Positions 9,517 to 15,579 of a stretch of 25,692 nt of DNA are shown piece after piece. The stretch covers positions 1-25,692 of the forward strand of contig JAYVSZ010000012.1 of assembly GCA_043774925.1 (NCBI GenBank). Reading direction: 5' to 3'. The notes below the pieces were generated by a model, which saw only the letters and a list, made by a program, of their open reading frames with translations, was not told the DNA's origin and ran no database searches. This DNA is from JAYVSZ01 sp043774925 (GTDB lineage: Bacteria; Pseudomonadota; Gammaproteobacteria; Burkholderiales; Methylophilaceae). The position numbers and the translations under genes were made by a program. Every line of letters begins with the position of its first letter. Position 1 is the stretch's first letter.

Positions 9517-9720
9517 TTATGCTTTCTGAATATTTGAAGCTTGTTTACCTTTAGGACCATCAGTTACGTCGAACGTTACTTTTTCGTTTTCTTTCAAACT
9601 TTTGTAACCGCTATCAACGATTGCTGAGAAGTGCGCGAATAAATCGTCACCGCCTGCATCAGGAGTAATGAAACCAAAACCTTTAGAATCATTAAACCAT
9701 TTAACTATACCTGTTGCCAT
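9517..9720 (-). CDS. Cold-shock domain protein (CspA family)
   Basis: This 67-residue single cold-shock domain is a small OB-fold protein that binds single-stranded RNA and DNA and melts RNA structure. The N-terminus MATGIVKWFNDSKGFGFI contains the RNP1 motif KGFGFI, and LFAHF is RNP2; the aromatic residues that stack on bases are present. The length is that of the CspA/CspC/CspE group, and I cannot tell from sequence which paralogue it is or whether it is cold-induced or constitutive. A leader of about 100 nt with a promoter-like sequence precedes it, which fits cold-shock mRNAs. It is divergent from a second infA gene. Confidence 0.95.
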   Translation of the reverse strand: MATGIVKWFNDSKGFGFITPDAGGDDLFAHFSAIVDSGYKSLKENEKVTFDVTDGPKGKQASNIQKA

Positions 9721-9856
9721 ATCATATATCTTTCATACTTTAAATAGGGAGGCACCCTGAAAATTTGGGTTTTAAAATCTATTTAGCCTAACGACTTAAA
9801 AATTTGAAAATTCCAACGCCTATTCGCTTTGTACACGCTAACTCGTACAATATCAA
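9721..9856 (-). promoter_or_regulatory. Candidate promoter and ~100-nt leader of the cold-shock gene
   Basis: On the minus strand, TTGATA (9851-9856), a 17-base spacer, then TACAAA (9828-9833) suggest a start near 9821 and a leader of about 100 nt. The leader is AT-rich with two ATTTTCA copies and an AGGG-TGCCT-CCCT mini-hairpin (9746-9758) a short distance before the start codon. Long structured leaders are usual for cold-shock mRNAs; regulation here is inferred. Confidence 0.4.
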
Positions 9857-9916
9857 GCAATATATTCACTTATTTGCATAAATTACCATAAATAACTGTT
9901 CTTTCTCGTTTTTTTG

Positions 9917-9945
9917 TTGCCAAAACCGCCTTGCAAGCCTATACT
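9917..9945 (+). promoter_or_regulatory. Candidate sigma-70 promoter for infA
   Basis: TTGCCA (9917-9922), a 17-base spacer and TATACT (9940-9945) would start transcription near 9952 and leave a leader of about 32 nt with a GGAG Shine-Dalgarno before the TTG start. Confidence 0.5.
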
Positions 9946-9983
9946 TCGCGCAAGTTTGCTAGTGTAAGGTTTATGGAGAAATT

Positions 9984-10244
9984 TTGGCTAAAGAAGAATT
10001 AATTGAGATGAATGGCGTGGTAATGGAAGTATTACCCGATTCGCGCTATCGCGTAACACTGGATAACGATCATAAATTGATTGCGTATGCGGGCGGAAAA
10101 ATGAAAAAAAACCACATTCGTATTTTGGCGGGCGACAAAGTCACACTGGAATTATCACCTTACGATATCAACAATGGCCGTATTACCTTTAGGCATATTG
10201 AGGCGGGTAGCGCATCTTATACGCCGCGCAAGCGTACCTATTAA
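9984..10244 (+). CDS. infA: Translation initiation factor IF-1, second-type paralogue
   Basis: IF-1 is an S1/OB-fold factor that occupies the ribosomal A site during initiation. The 86 residues begin with the IF-1 signature MAKEELIEMNGVV and contain LPDSRYRVTLDN, a KKNHIRILAGDKV segment and LSPYD. The protein is longer than the 71-72-residue E. coli factor and ends in a basic tail (RKRTY). From memory, betaproteobacteria carry one infA in the ribosomal-protein cluster and a second copy elsewhere with this kind of tail. This stand-alone gene beside a cold-shock gene fits the second type. The start is TTG, chosen because GGAG lies five bases upstream and the MAKE N-terminus is conserved. A strong terminator follows. 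Confidence 0.95.
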   Translation: MAKEELIEMNGVVMEVLPDSRYRVTLDNDHKLIAYAGGKMKKNHIRILAGDKVTLELSPYDINNGRITFRHIEAGSASYTPRKRTY

Positions 10245-10260
10245 CGTATTGTTGTATTAA

Positions 10261-10291
10261 AAAAGCCCGCATTGCGGGCTTTTAGTTTTTT
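10261..10291. terminator. Bidirectional terminator between infA and cytochrome b561
   Basis: AAAAGCCCGC (10261-10270) and GCGGGCTTTT (10274-10283) pair perfectly around a three-base loop. T-runs lie on the outer side in both directions, which suits the two convergent genes. Confidence 0.92.
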
Positions 10292-10304
10292 AAATGACCA
10301 TAAC

Positions 10305-10895
10305 TTATGGCAACATGCGGCTTAGCGTTTCGTCTTTGTCGATAAATTTGTGTTTTAGCGCACCAAGAATATGAATGCCCAAAGCAACCAACATGACAAT
10401 GCCAATGGTTTCATGCGCACCAACCCAAAATTCGCGCACTGGCTTATTGTCAAGCCCAGAGATAAAATCCATACCAAACCATTTAATGCCGTATTTGCTG
10501 TTAATGGCCATAATCACGCCGCTAAGCGGTACTGCAAGCATTAGCAAATAAAGCAGATGATGCGTGCCCGCTGCGAGTTTACGCTCCCACGCTTTATAGC
10601 TAGTAAGCAGTGCAGGTGGTGTGTGAGTAATGCGCCACAAAATGCGGATAAAAATGAGTGCGAGTAATGTCACGCCAATAGATTTATGCAAATTGAAGTA
10701 AAACGCACGTGGTGACACAGGCTCGCCAACAGCCCACGAATAAATCCCTAAATTGAATAAATCAAAGGAGGATTGGTCGGGCACTTTCTTCGGCAAATCC
10801 GCCATAAACCAGCCAATACAAAACATGGCGATGATGCCCAGTGCGATTAGCCAGTGCAAAAGGACGGCGGTTTTGGTGTAGCGAGTGCTGCTCAT
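10305..10895 (-). CDS. Cytochrome b561 (CybB family)
   Basis: This is a 196-residue di-heme inner-membrane protein expected to move electrons from quinol or a similar donor. Four hydrophobic spans are visible (about 12-31, 70-88, 113-132 and 163-180). Candidate heme ligands are His14 in LLHWLI, His70 in NLHKSIG, His112/His113 in THHLLY, and His161 or His175 in the last span region. AAGGA seven bases before the ATG fixes the start. Betaproteobacteria have several such proteins, and the electron donor and acceptor cannot be deduced. The gene diverges from an exported zinc-hydrolase gene and shares with it a control region holding a CRP-type palindrome. Confidence 0.92.
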   Translation of the reverse strand: MSSTRYTKTAVLLHWLIALGIIAMFCIGWFMADLPKKVPDQSSFDLFNLGIYSWAVGEPVSPRAFYFNLHKSIGVTLLALIFIRILWRITHTPPALLTSYKAWERKLAAGTHHLLYLLMLAVPLSGVIMAINSKYGIKWFGMDFISGLDNKPVREFWVGAHETIGIVMLVALGIHILGALKHKFIDKDETLSRMLP

Positions 10896-10948
10896 ATCAA
10901 ATTCCTTTTTATTCTAAAGAGTTAAGTTCTGAATTTTAGCTGATTTTG

Positions 10949-10964
10949 TGTGACAATTATCACA
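10949..10964. promoter_or_regulatory. CRP/FNR-family operator-like palindrome TGTGA-N6-TCACA
   Basis: TGTGA (10949-10953) and TCACA (10960-10964) are perfect inverted repeats separated by six bases, identical to the core of the E. coli CRP consensus. The site lies between the divergent cytochrome b561 and hydrolase genes. For the hydrolase, a CATAAC -10-like hexamer (10984-10989) would put the site centre about 40 bases upstream of transcription start, as in class II activation. Which regulator binds is not known. Confidence 0.5.
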
Positions 10965-11020
10965 AGCTATTTGTTCTATTAATCATAACATTTTAACTTG
11001 TAAAAACCGAGAGTAACTAA

Positions 11021-11947
11021 ATGATGCGAATTTTAATACCGTTGTTGTTGATGGCGCTTGCAGGCTGTGTGGGCGGCAATACTCACGTTGCGAGCGCTGG
11101 GTTTTTACAGGATATAGGGGATGGCGTCTATGTGCACCATGGCCAACATTTGGATATTGATACTGGCTACCAAGGGGATATTTGCAATATTAGTGTAGTT
11201 GTTGGCACTAAAGGCGTGGCGGTGATTGATACGGGTGGCAGCCTGAAAGTGGGCATTGCGCTACGCACGGCGATAGCACAAATCTCCAAGTTACCAGTTT
11301 TGTATGTGATTAACACGCATGTGCATCCGGATCATGTTTTCGGCAATGCGGCATTTATTGCAGACAGACCGCAATTTGTTGGTCACAGTAAGCTGGCAAC
11401 CGCCATGCAGCTGCGTAAAGAAGCTTATGACAAGCTCAATGTGAAATACTTGGGCGCAGATGCCAAAGGCAGCGAAATTGTTATACCAACGCTAGAAGTG
11501 AAGGATACTTTGGTGCTGGATTTAGGCGATAGAACGCTAAAATTAACCGCTTATCCGCCAGCACACACTAATACCGACATGACGGTAGTGGACAGTAAAA
11601 CCCAAACGCTATTTACGGGTGATTTGCTGTTTACGGAGCGCACACCAGTGCTAGAGGGCGATATTAAGGGCTTGATTGCAGTGCTGGATACCCTTAAAAC
11701 TTACGATGTGAAGCAAGTGGTGCCAGGCCATGGCCTGCAAACCAAAGATTGGCAAGGCGCGATTAATAACGAGCAACGCTATTTAAATGTATTGCTTGTA
11801 GATATTCGTGCCAATATCAAAAAAGGCATTAGCATGAGCGATACCATGAATACCGCGGCGGCGAGTGAGAAGGATAAATGGGTGTTGTTTGATGTGGCGA
11901 ATCGGCGCAATGTAAATACCTTATACCCCCAACTCGAATGGGAATAA
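11021..11947 (+). CDS. Exported metallo-beta-lactamase-fold hydrolase, quinoprotein-relay type
   Basis: This 308-residue protein carries a signal with lipobox LAGC (Cys16), so it is probably a lipoprotein facing the periplasm. The metallo-beta-lactamase fold is clear: the metal motif NTHVHPDH places His100, His102, Asp104 and His105. PPAHTNTDM, LFTGDLLF and VPGHG supply the remaining metal ligands. The opening GDGVYVHHGQHLDIDTGYQGDICN resembles, from memory, the SoxH-related 'quinoprotein relay system zinc metallohydrolase' group, which occurs alongside PQQ-dependent dehydrogenases; this subfamily call is tentative and the substrate is unknown. The gene diverges from cytochrome b561, which may share its electron-transport setting, and its stop codon touches a bidirectional terminator. 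A generic MBL hydrolase is the alternative. Confidence 0.88.
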   Translation: MMRILIPLLLMALAGCVGGNTHVASAGFLQDIGDGVYVHHGQHLDIDTGYQGDICNISVVVGTKGVAVIDTGGSLKVGIALRTAIAQISKLPVLYVINTHVHPDHVFGNAAFIADRPQFVGHSKLATAMQLRKEAYDKLNVKYLGADAKGSEIVIPTLEVKDTLVLDLGDRTLKLTAYPPAHTNTDMTVVDSKTQTLFTGDLLFTERTPVLEGDIKGLIAVLDTLKTYDVKQVVPGHGLQTKDWQGAINNEQRYLNVLLVDIRANIKKGISMSDTMNTAAASEKDKWVLFDVANRRNVNTLYPQLEWE

Positions 11948-11974
11948 AAAAAGCGGCTAAAAGCCGCTTTTTTT
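11946..11974. terminator. Bidirectional terminator between the hydrolase and doxX-like gene
   Basis: GCGGCT (11953-11958) pairs with AGCCGC (11962-11967) across three A, flanked by seven A and seven T that extend the stem. It overlaps the last two bases of the hydrolase stop codon. Confidence 0.9.
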
Positions 11975-11986
11975 ATGAGGAGAAGC

Positions 11987-12364
11987 TTACACCTTATTAT
12001 CTAAGCTACAAGCCGTTTGTGGGTAAGTGCTCAATAGCAACATGCCGCCCGAAATGCCCATGTACAAGAAAAACAACTCGGGTATTTTCATGCCCAAAAC
12101 AATCGCCAAAAACACGGCCAACGCGGCTAAAACACGTGCAAATAGCTGTGTTTTATAGCCTACCAATAAAGCCAAACCTGCGGCCAATTGCACTAAAATG
12201 AGCAATGGTGCAAATATGCCAGGCAAGCCAAATTGGCCAAGTGTCATTTGATATTGCAAATAGCCATCAGGGCTGGCCATAATGGTACTTAAGCGCAGAA
12301 AAACGAGGCCTAAAAAAACGAGCGCTAATAAAATGCGCGCTACTGCAGTTTGATATTTTTGCAT
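11987..12364 (-). CDS. DoxX-family membrane protein
   Basis: This 125-residue protein has four hydrophobic spans (about 7-27, 49-70, 75-93 and 95-112), matching the DoxX fold. The first span carries the usual RILLALVFLGLVFLR-like start, and there is a GxxxPxFxxP-type loop (FGLPGIFAP). DoxX relatives are inner-membrane proteins linked in different organisms to quinone-dependent oxidations or oxidative stress; no specific reaction can be assigned. AAAGG seven bases upstream of the ATG supports the start. It converges on the hydrolase gene and diverges from a small lipoprotein gene. Confidence 0.82.
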   Translation of the reverse strand: MQKYQTAVARILLALVFLGLVFLRLSTIMASPDGYLQYQMTLGQFGLPGIFAPLLILVQLAAGLALLVGYKTQLFARVLAALAVFLAIVLGMKIPELFFLYMGISGGMLLLSTYPQTACSLDNKV

Positions 12365-12394
12365 GATTAAACCTTTTTGAAGTAATTTGCGTGC

Positions 12395-12403
12395 ATTATA
12401 ACA
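12395..12403 (-). promoter_or_regulatory. Extended -10 promoter for the doxX-like gene
   Basis: On the minus strand this reads TGTTATAAT, a perfect TATAAT with the TGn extension, which can work without a good -35. The predicted start near 12388 leaves a leader of about 24 nt. Confidence 0.5.
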
Positions 12404-12434
12404 TTGTGTTCAATTTGAATTTTAAGGATTAAAA

Positions 12435-12638
12435 ATGAAATCACCAATTGTTTGTGGTTTGCTGCTTTTGGCAATGCTCAGCGCTTGCGCTCCAACTGAC
12501 AAAGCGGCCAGCGCAAAGCCAGCGTTCGAAATCGCCAAAGATGCGCGCGCAGATTTGGACAAAGCCAAAGCCGTGGCCGCAGAACAAGAAAAAGCCGCCG
12601 CTGATGCCAAACAAAAAATTGATGAGCAAACCCAATAA
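12435..12638 (+). CDS. Small lipoprotein with charged helical tail
   Basis: The 67-residue product starts with a lipoprotein signal (residues 1-17) and lipobox LSAC, lipidating Cys18. The mature part is rich in Ala, Lys, Glu and Asp, and its repeated DKAKAVAAEQEKAAADAKQK-like pattern predicts one long helix or short coiled coil. This resembles Lpp-type or spacer lipoproteins in size but has no recognised family. AAGGA precedes the ATG by five bases. The last 17 bases overlap the acetyltransferase start in another frame, so the two are probably translated together. Confidence 0.78.
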   Translation: MKSPIVCGLLLLAMLSACAPTDKAASAKPAFEIAKDARADLDKAKAVAAEQEKAAADAKQKIDEQTQ

Positions 12639-13053
12639 TTATCATATTGAAGTTGTGAGCTGGACTGCCGCCGAACCCTTATTGCGTGCGGTTCGCGAGC
12701 CAGTATTTGTGGTTGAGCAATTGGTAACGCCAGAATTTGAATGGGATGAGTTTGATGCAAGCGCAACGCATATTTTGGCCTTGAGCGCAGAAAATGAACC
12801 GATTGCTTGTGCGCGCATTATTGGCAATAAAGTTGGCCGCATGGCCGTGCTCAAGCACTGGCGTAGCTTGGGCGTTGGCAAGGCAATATTAGAAAAAGCC
12901 GTCGCTATCTGCAGACAAAATGGCGAAAAAGCTGTGAAACTCTCTGCACAAATGCACGCCATTGGTTTTTATGCTAACGCGGGCTTTGTTGTCACTAGCG
13001 CACAATACCAAGATTTGCACATTCCGCACGTAGATATGCAATTATTACTTTAG
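12622..13053 (+). CDS. GNAT-family N-acetyltransferase
   Basis: A 143-residue GCN5-related acetyltransferase that would move an acetyl group from acetyl-CoA to an unidentified amine. Motif A is visible as VGRMAVLKHWRSLGVGKAIL, with RSLGVG forming the pyrophosphate-binding loop, and AIGFYANAGFVV is the usual motif B region. The ATG at 12622 is chosen because the preceding in-frame codons coincide with the upstream lipoprotein gene and the conserved fold begins just after it. It lies inside the last codons of the lipoprotein gene (17-base overlap, different frame), has no clear Shine-Dalgarno sequence, and is probably reached by translational coupling. Length and layout recall the YjcF/ElaA-like small GNATs; the substrate is unknown. 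Confidence 0.88.
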   Translation: MSKPNNYHIEVVSWTAAEPLLRAVREPVFVVEQLVTPEFEWDEFDASATHILALSAENEPIACARIIGNKVGRMAVLKHWRSLGVGKAILEKAVAICRQNGEKAVKLSAQMHAIGFYANAGFVVTSAQYQDLHIPHVDMQLLL

Positions 13054-13066
13054 TCGCATGACTAAA
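13049..13066. repeat. Inverted repeat over the Fae-paralogue promoter
   Basis: TTTAGTC (13049-13055) and GACTAAA (13060-13066) are perfect inverted repeats around GCAT. The left arm contains the acetyltransferase stop codon, and the repeat covers the expected -35 position of the promoter whose -10 is at 13071. It could be an operator; as a terminator it would be weak because no T-run follows. Confidence 0.5.
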
Positions 13067-13070
13067 ATTG

Positions 13071-13076
13071 TATAAT
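13071..13076 (+). promoter_or_regulatory. Candidate -10 box (TATAAT) for the Fae paralogue
   Basis: A perfect TATAAT with a poor -35 (TTTAGT, 13049-13054, 16-base spacer) that falls in the inverted repeat. Transcription would start near 13083, giving a leader of about 33 nt. Confidence 0.5.
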
Positions 13077-13115
13077 CACGCTTTAAGTTATTTGTTTATA
13101 TTTTAAGGAAATTTC

Positions 13116-13667
13116 ATGTCAAAAATCATATTAAAAGCGGGCGAAGCCACTGTTTATACCGAGGGTAAAGACGTTACCGCGGCCATGCCAGAAATTTTAA
13201 TCGGCGCAGTCGATGGGCCAGTTGGCCAAGCATTTGCTAATTTAATGGCGCAAAGCAAAGGCCACACAGCCATGTTTGCCGTGCGCGATATTAACCAATT
13301 GGTGCGCCCAGCTTGCATGATGGTGCCAAAAGTGACATTAAAAGGCAGCACAGACGTGGGTTTATTTGGCGGCGTGGTGCAAGCCGCTACGGCAGATGCG
13401 ATTTTAGATTGCGTGATTGAAGGCATTATTCCAAAAGATCAAGTCAACGATTTGTGTATGATCAGCTTGGTTTGGGTTGATCCAGGTTGTGTTGCGCTAG
13501 AAAAAGAAGGCACACTAGACAAAGCCGATATGTACAAAAACAATTATGACGCGACTAAACTTGCGATTAAACGCGCACTCAATGACGAGCCAAGCATTGA
13601 TGAGCTCATTGCAAATCGCCACAAAATTAAACATTGCATGTGGGAAGAGTCTTGGGATCAAAAATAA
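13116..13667 (+). CDS. Formaldehyde-activating enzyme paralogue (Fae-like), catalytic His absent
   Basis: True Fae condenses formaldehyde with tetrahydromethanopterin in methylotrophs. This 183-residue protein is clearly of that family: it keeps the EILIGAVDGPVGQAF region, PKVTLKGSTD, VIEGIIPKDQVNDL and a C-terminal NYDATKLAIKRALNDEP segment. In the canonical enzyme the equivalent of residues 22-30 reads A-H-I-D-L-I-I-G with an invariant histidine proposed to act in catalysis; here it is A-M-P-E-I-L-I-G, so Met24 replaces it. There is also a short insertion around 125-135. I therefore call it a paralogue of unknown function, comparable to the Fae2/Fae3-type paralogues of methylotrophs. AAGGA lies six bases before the ATG. 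No other C1 gene is adjacent. Confidence 0.88.
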   Translation: MSKIILKAGEATVYTEGKDVTAAMPEILIGAVDGPVGQAFANLMAQSKGHTAMFAVRDINQLVRPACMMVPKVTLKGSTDVGLFGGVVQAATADAILDCVIEGIIPKDQVNDLCMISLVWVDPGCVALEKEGTLDKADMYKNNYDATKLAIKRALNDEPSIDELIANRHKIKHCMWEESWDQK

Positions 13668-13706
13668 CGGGGTCAAAAGTAATTTGCTTTATCAATAGGA
13701 GGCAAT

Positions 13707-13937
13707 ATGGCTGAACAAAATGTATGTAAAGAAGCGTTTGATAGGCTTTGTGCGGATGTAAATTCGGACAAAAAATCAGCAATAGATTCAGCAGATTACT
13801 ATTTATTCGAGTTAGGCTTTCGTTCGGCGATTGAAGAATTGTTGAGCATTGCGGATGCTGGTTCGCAAAGCCGAAAATTCGTTTCGCCACGTTTTCAAAT
13901 GTTGGCGGAACGTATTTTACATTCTCGTACGCACTAA
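13707..13937 (+). CDS. Small hypothetical protein downstream of the Fae paralogue
   Basis: The 76-residue product is not recognised. It is soluble, with no signal or membrane span, and looks mostly helical (CKEAFDRLCADV, FRSAIEELLSIADAG, FQMLAERILHS). Two cysteines (7 and 15) lie near the N-terminus. An excellent GGAGG stands six bases before the ATG, so the gene is probably real. It follows the Fae paralogue by 39 nt with no terminator between, suggesting one transcript. No clear terminator follows before mutY, which converges on it. Confidence 0.7.
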   Translation: MAEQNVCKEAFDRLCADVNSDKKSAIDSADYYLFELGFRSAIEELLSIADAGSQSRKFVSPRFQMLAERILHSRTH

Positions 13938-14000
13938 ATCATTTTAATAGGTGCTCTGAGAGCCTCATGGATATTGGCTCGCGTGGCATTGTTAAATTGA

Positions 14001-15020
14001 CTAATGTGTGCTGTTAGCTTTTAAATTGAGTAATATTTTACGCACTGGCGTCGGTATCGCCGCACCAATTGCGTCATCCAAGCTCAGCCAAATCGTACGC
14101 GGCGCATTGACTTGATTGCTTTTGCTCGCATGGATTAATTGCGGCTGAATATGCAACTTAAAATGCGTAAAAGTGTGCGTAAGTTTGGGCAAAAGCTGTG
14201 CATTTTCGGGTGAGTTTTCAGCTTCAGGAAAGCTCCACAAACCGCCCCAAATGCCAGTTTGCGGGCGCTTTTCTAACATCACTTCATCACCATTCATCAT
14301 CACCAACATCGTCGTGTGCTTTTCGGGGATGGCTTTACGCGGTTTTGGCGTGGGTAACTTGTGCGTGAGGTTTTGCGCAAATGCTTGGCAACTAGTATTG
14401 ACGGGGCAGTGCGTGCATTGCGGCTTGCTGCGCGTACAAAGTGTCGCGCCTAAATCCATCAAACCTTGTGTATAAGCAATCGCGCTTTCAGCAGGATTTT
14501 CGCGTAACGCAATTTGCCACATTTTCTGCTCAATTTTCGGCGCGCTTGGCCAACCTTCTACCAAAAAATGCCGCGCAAAAACGCGCTTTACATTGCCATC
14601 TAAGATTGGCTGTGGCTTGTCGAATGCAAAGGTAGAAATGGCGGCGGCGGTGCTGCGGCCAATGCCAGGTAAGCTCAAAATATCCTCAAAATTTTGCGGA
14701 AACTGTATATCAAAACCTTTGCCACCAAACTCATCCACAATTTTTTGCGCGGCGGCGTGCAAATTGCGCGCGCGGCTGTAATAACCCAAGCCGCTCCAAT
14801 GTTGCAATACTTCCTCTTGCGTTGCCTCGGCAAGCGCATGGATATTGGCGAAGCGCGCCATGAACCTTGCGTAATAACCAATAACAGCGCCCACTTGCGT
14901 TTGCTGTAGCATGATTTCAGACACCCAAATTGCGTAAGGGTCAGTCGTATTCTGCCAAGGCAAATCGTGGCGACCGTGCCGCTTTTGCCAGTCGATAATT
15001 GCATTTGCAAAATCAAGCAT
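14001..15020 (-). CDS. mutY: A/G-specific adenine DNA glycosylase
   Basis: MutY removes adenine mispaired with 8-oxoguanine, preventing G:C to T:A mutations after oxidative damage. The 339 residues contain Glu35 in SEIMLQQTQV (catalytic proton donor), the helix-hairpin-helix LPGIGRSTAAAI (117-128), Asp141 in LDGNVKRV (catalytic aspartate) and a 4Fe-4S set Cys195-x6-Cys202-x2-Cys205-x5-Cys211. The C-terminal part (about 230-335) is the NUDIX-like domain that reads 8-oxoguanine, with the typical FTHFKL segment. The ATG at 15020 overlaps the upstream peroxiredoxin by eight bases (ATGCTTGA), so the two are translationally coupled. It is last in the uppP-asmA-prx-mutY row. Confidence 0.96.
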   Translation of the reverse strand: MLDFANAIIDWQKRHGRHDLPWQNTTDPYAIWVSEIMLQQTQVGAVIGYYARFMARFANIHALAEATQEEVLQHWSGLGYYSRARNLHAAAQKIVDEFGGKGFDIQFPQNFEDILSLPGIGRSTAAAISTFAFDKPQPILDGNVKRVFARHFLVEGWPSAPKIEQKMWQIALRENPAESAIAYTQGLMDLGATLCTRSKPQCTHCPVNTSCQAFAQNLTHKLPTPKPRKAIPEKHTTMLVMMNGDEVMLEKRPQTGIWGGLWSFPEAENSPENAQLLPKLTHTFTHFKLHIQPQLIHASKSNQVNAPRTIWLSLDDAIGAAIPTPVRKILLNLKANSTH

Positions 15021-15570
15021 TTTGCTTCAACCAATTAATGACATTTTCGGCATTTTTATCGGATGGAAAAATCGGGTAAAACACATGGTGAATAACACCG
15101 TTTTTTGCAATGAGGGTGACGCGTTTAATTAGCCGCATATTTTCTATTTGGAATGTTGGCAATCCAAACGCCTGCGCGAATGCAAGTTTCTCGTCACTCA
15201 GTAGCAAGTAAGGCAAATGTAGCCTTGCAGCGGCTTCTTGCTGGTAATCGGTGTTTTGCGTACTTAACCCAAAAACTTGCGTGTTTAATTGCGCGAAAGC
15301 TAAAAAATTGTCTCGAAAAGCGCAACTTTGTGGCGTGCAACCACGCGCACCAGGGATTTCATCCCAACCTTGTGGCAAGGCCAAATCTGGTTTACCAGTC
15401 AATGGATAGCAGTAAATGACAAGCCAGCCAGTGATTTTAGAAAGGTTGACGGGCTGATTTTGTGTTGAGTTTAGGGTGATGCTTGGCAGCGATTTACCCA
15501 GTAAATGGCGACACGCGCCGTCATCCACGGGGATGGGTAAATCGCTTGGTAATTCCGCTAGATTTGTCAC
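15013..15570 (-). CDS. Peroxiredoxin, atypical 2-Cys (BCP/PrxQ-like)
   Basis: This 185-residue thiol peroxidase should reduce hydrogen peroxide or organic hydroperoxides in the cytosol. The thioredoxin-fold start GWLVIYCYPLTG leads into ARGCTPQSCAFRD. Cys78 fits the peroxidatic cysteine and Cys83 the resolving one, in the C-x4-C spacing of BCP/PrxQ enzymes. An insertion (KPDLALPQGWDEIPG) separates the usual YP strand from the active site. GLSTQNTDYQQEAA and LPYLLLSDEKLAFAQAFGLP are typical later segments. It lies nine bases after the AsmA-like gene and overlaps mutY, so it joins peroxide removal with repair of oxidised DNA in one transcript. Confidence 0.9.
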   Translation of the reverse strand: MTNLAELPSDLPIPVDDGACRHLLGKSLPSITLNSTQNQPVNLSKITGWLVIYCYPLTGKPDLALPQGWDEIPGARGCTPQSCAFRDNFLAFAQLNTQVFGLSTQNTDYQQEAAARLHLPYLLLSDEKLAFAQAFGLPTFQIENMRLIKRVTLIAKNGVIHHVFYPIFPSDKNAENVINWLKQNA

Positions 15571-15579
15571 AAAATCTGT

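Noticed and set aside
12448..12621. Long upstream extension of the acetyltransferase frame
   Set aside because: It runs through the lipoprotein gene in another frame, gives a Lys/Pro-rich sequence unlike GNAT proteins, and the lipoprotein frame has the signal peptide and ribosome site.
13958..13980. Terminator between the 76-aa gene and mutY
   Set aside because: GAGCC/GGCTC gives only five pairs with an 11-base loop and no T-run on either strand.
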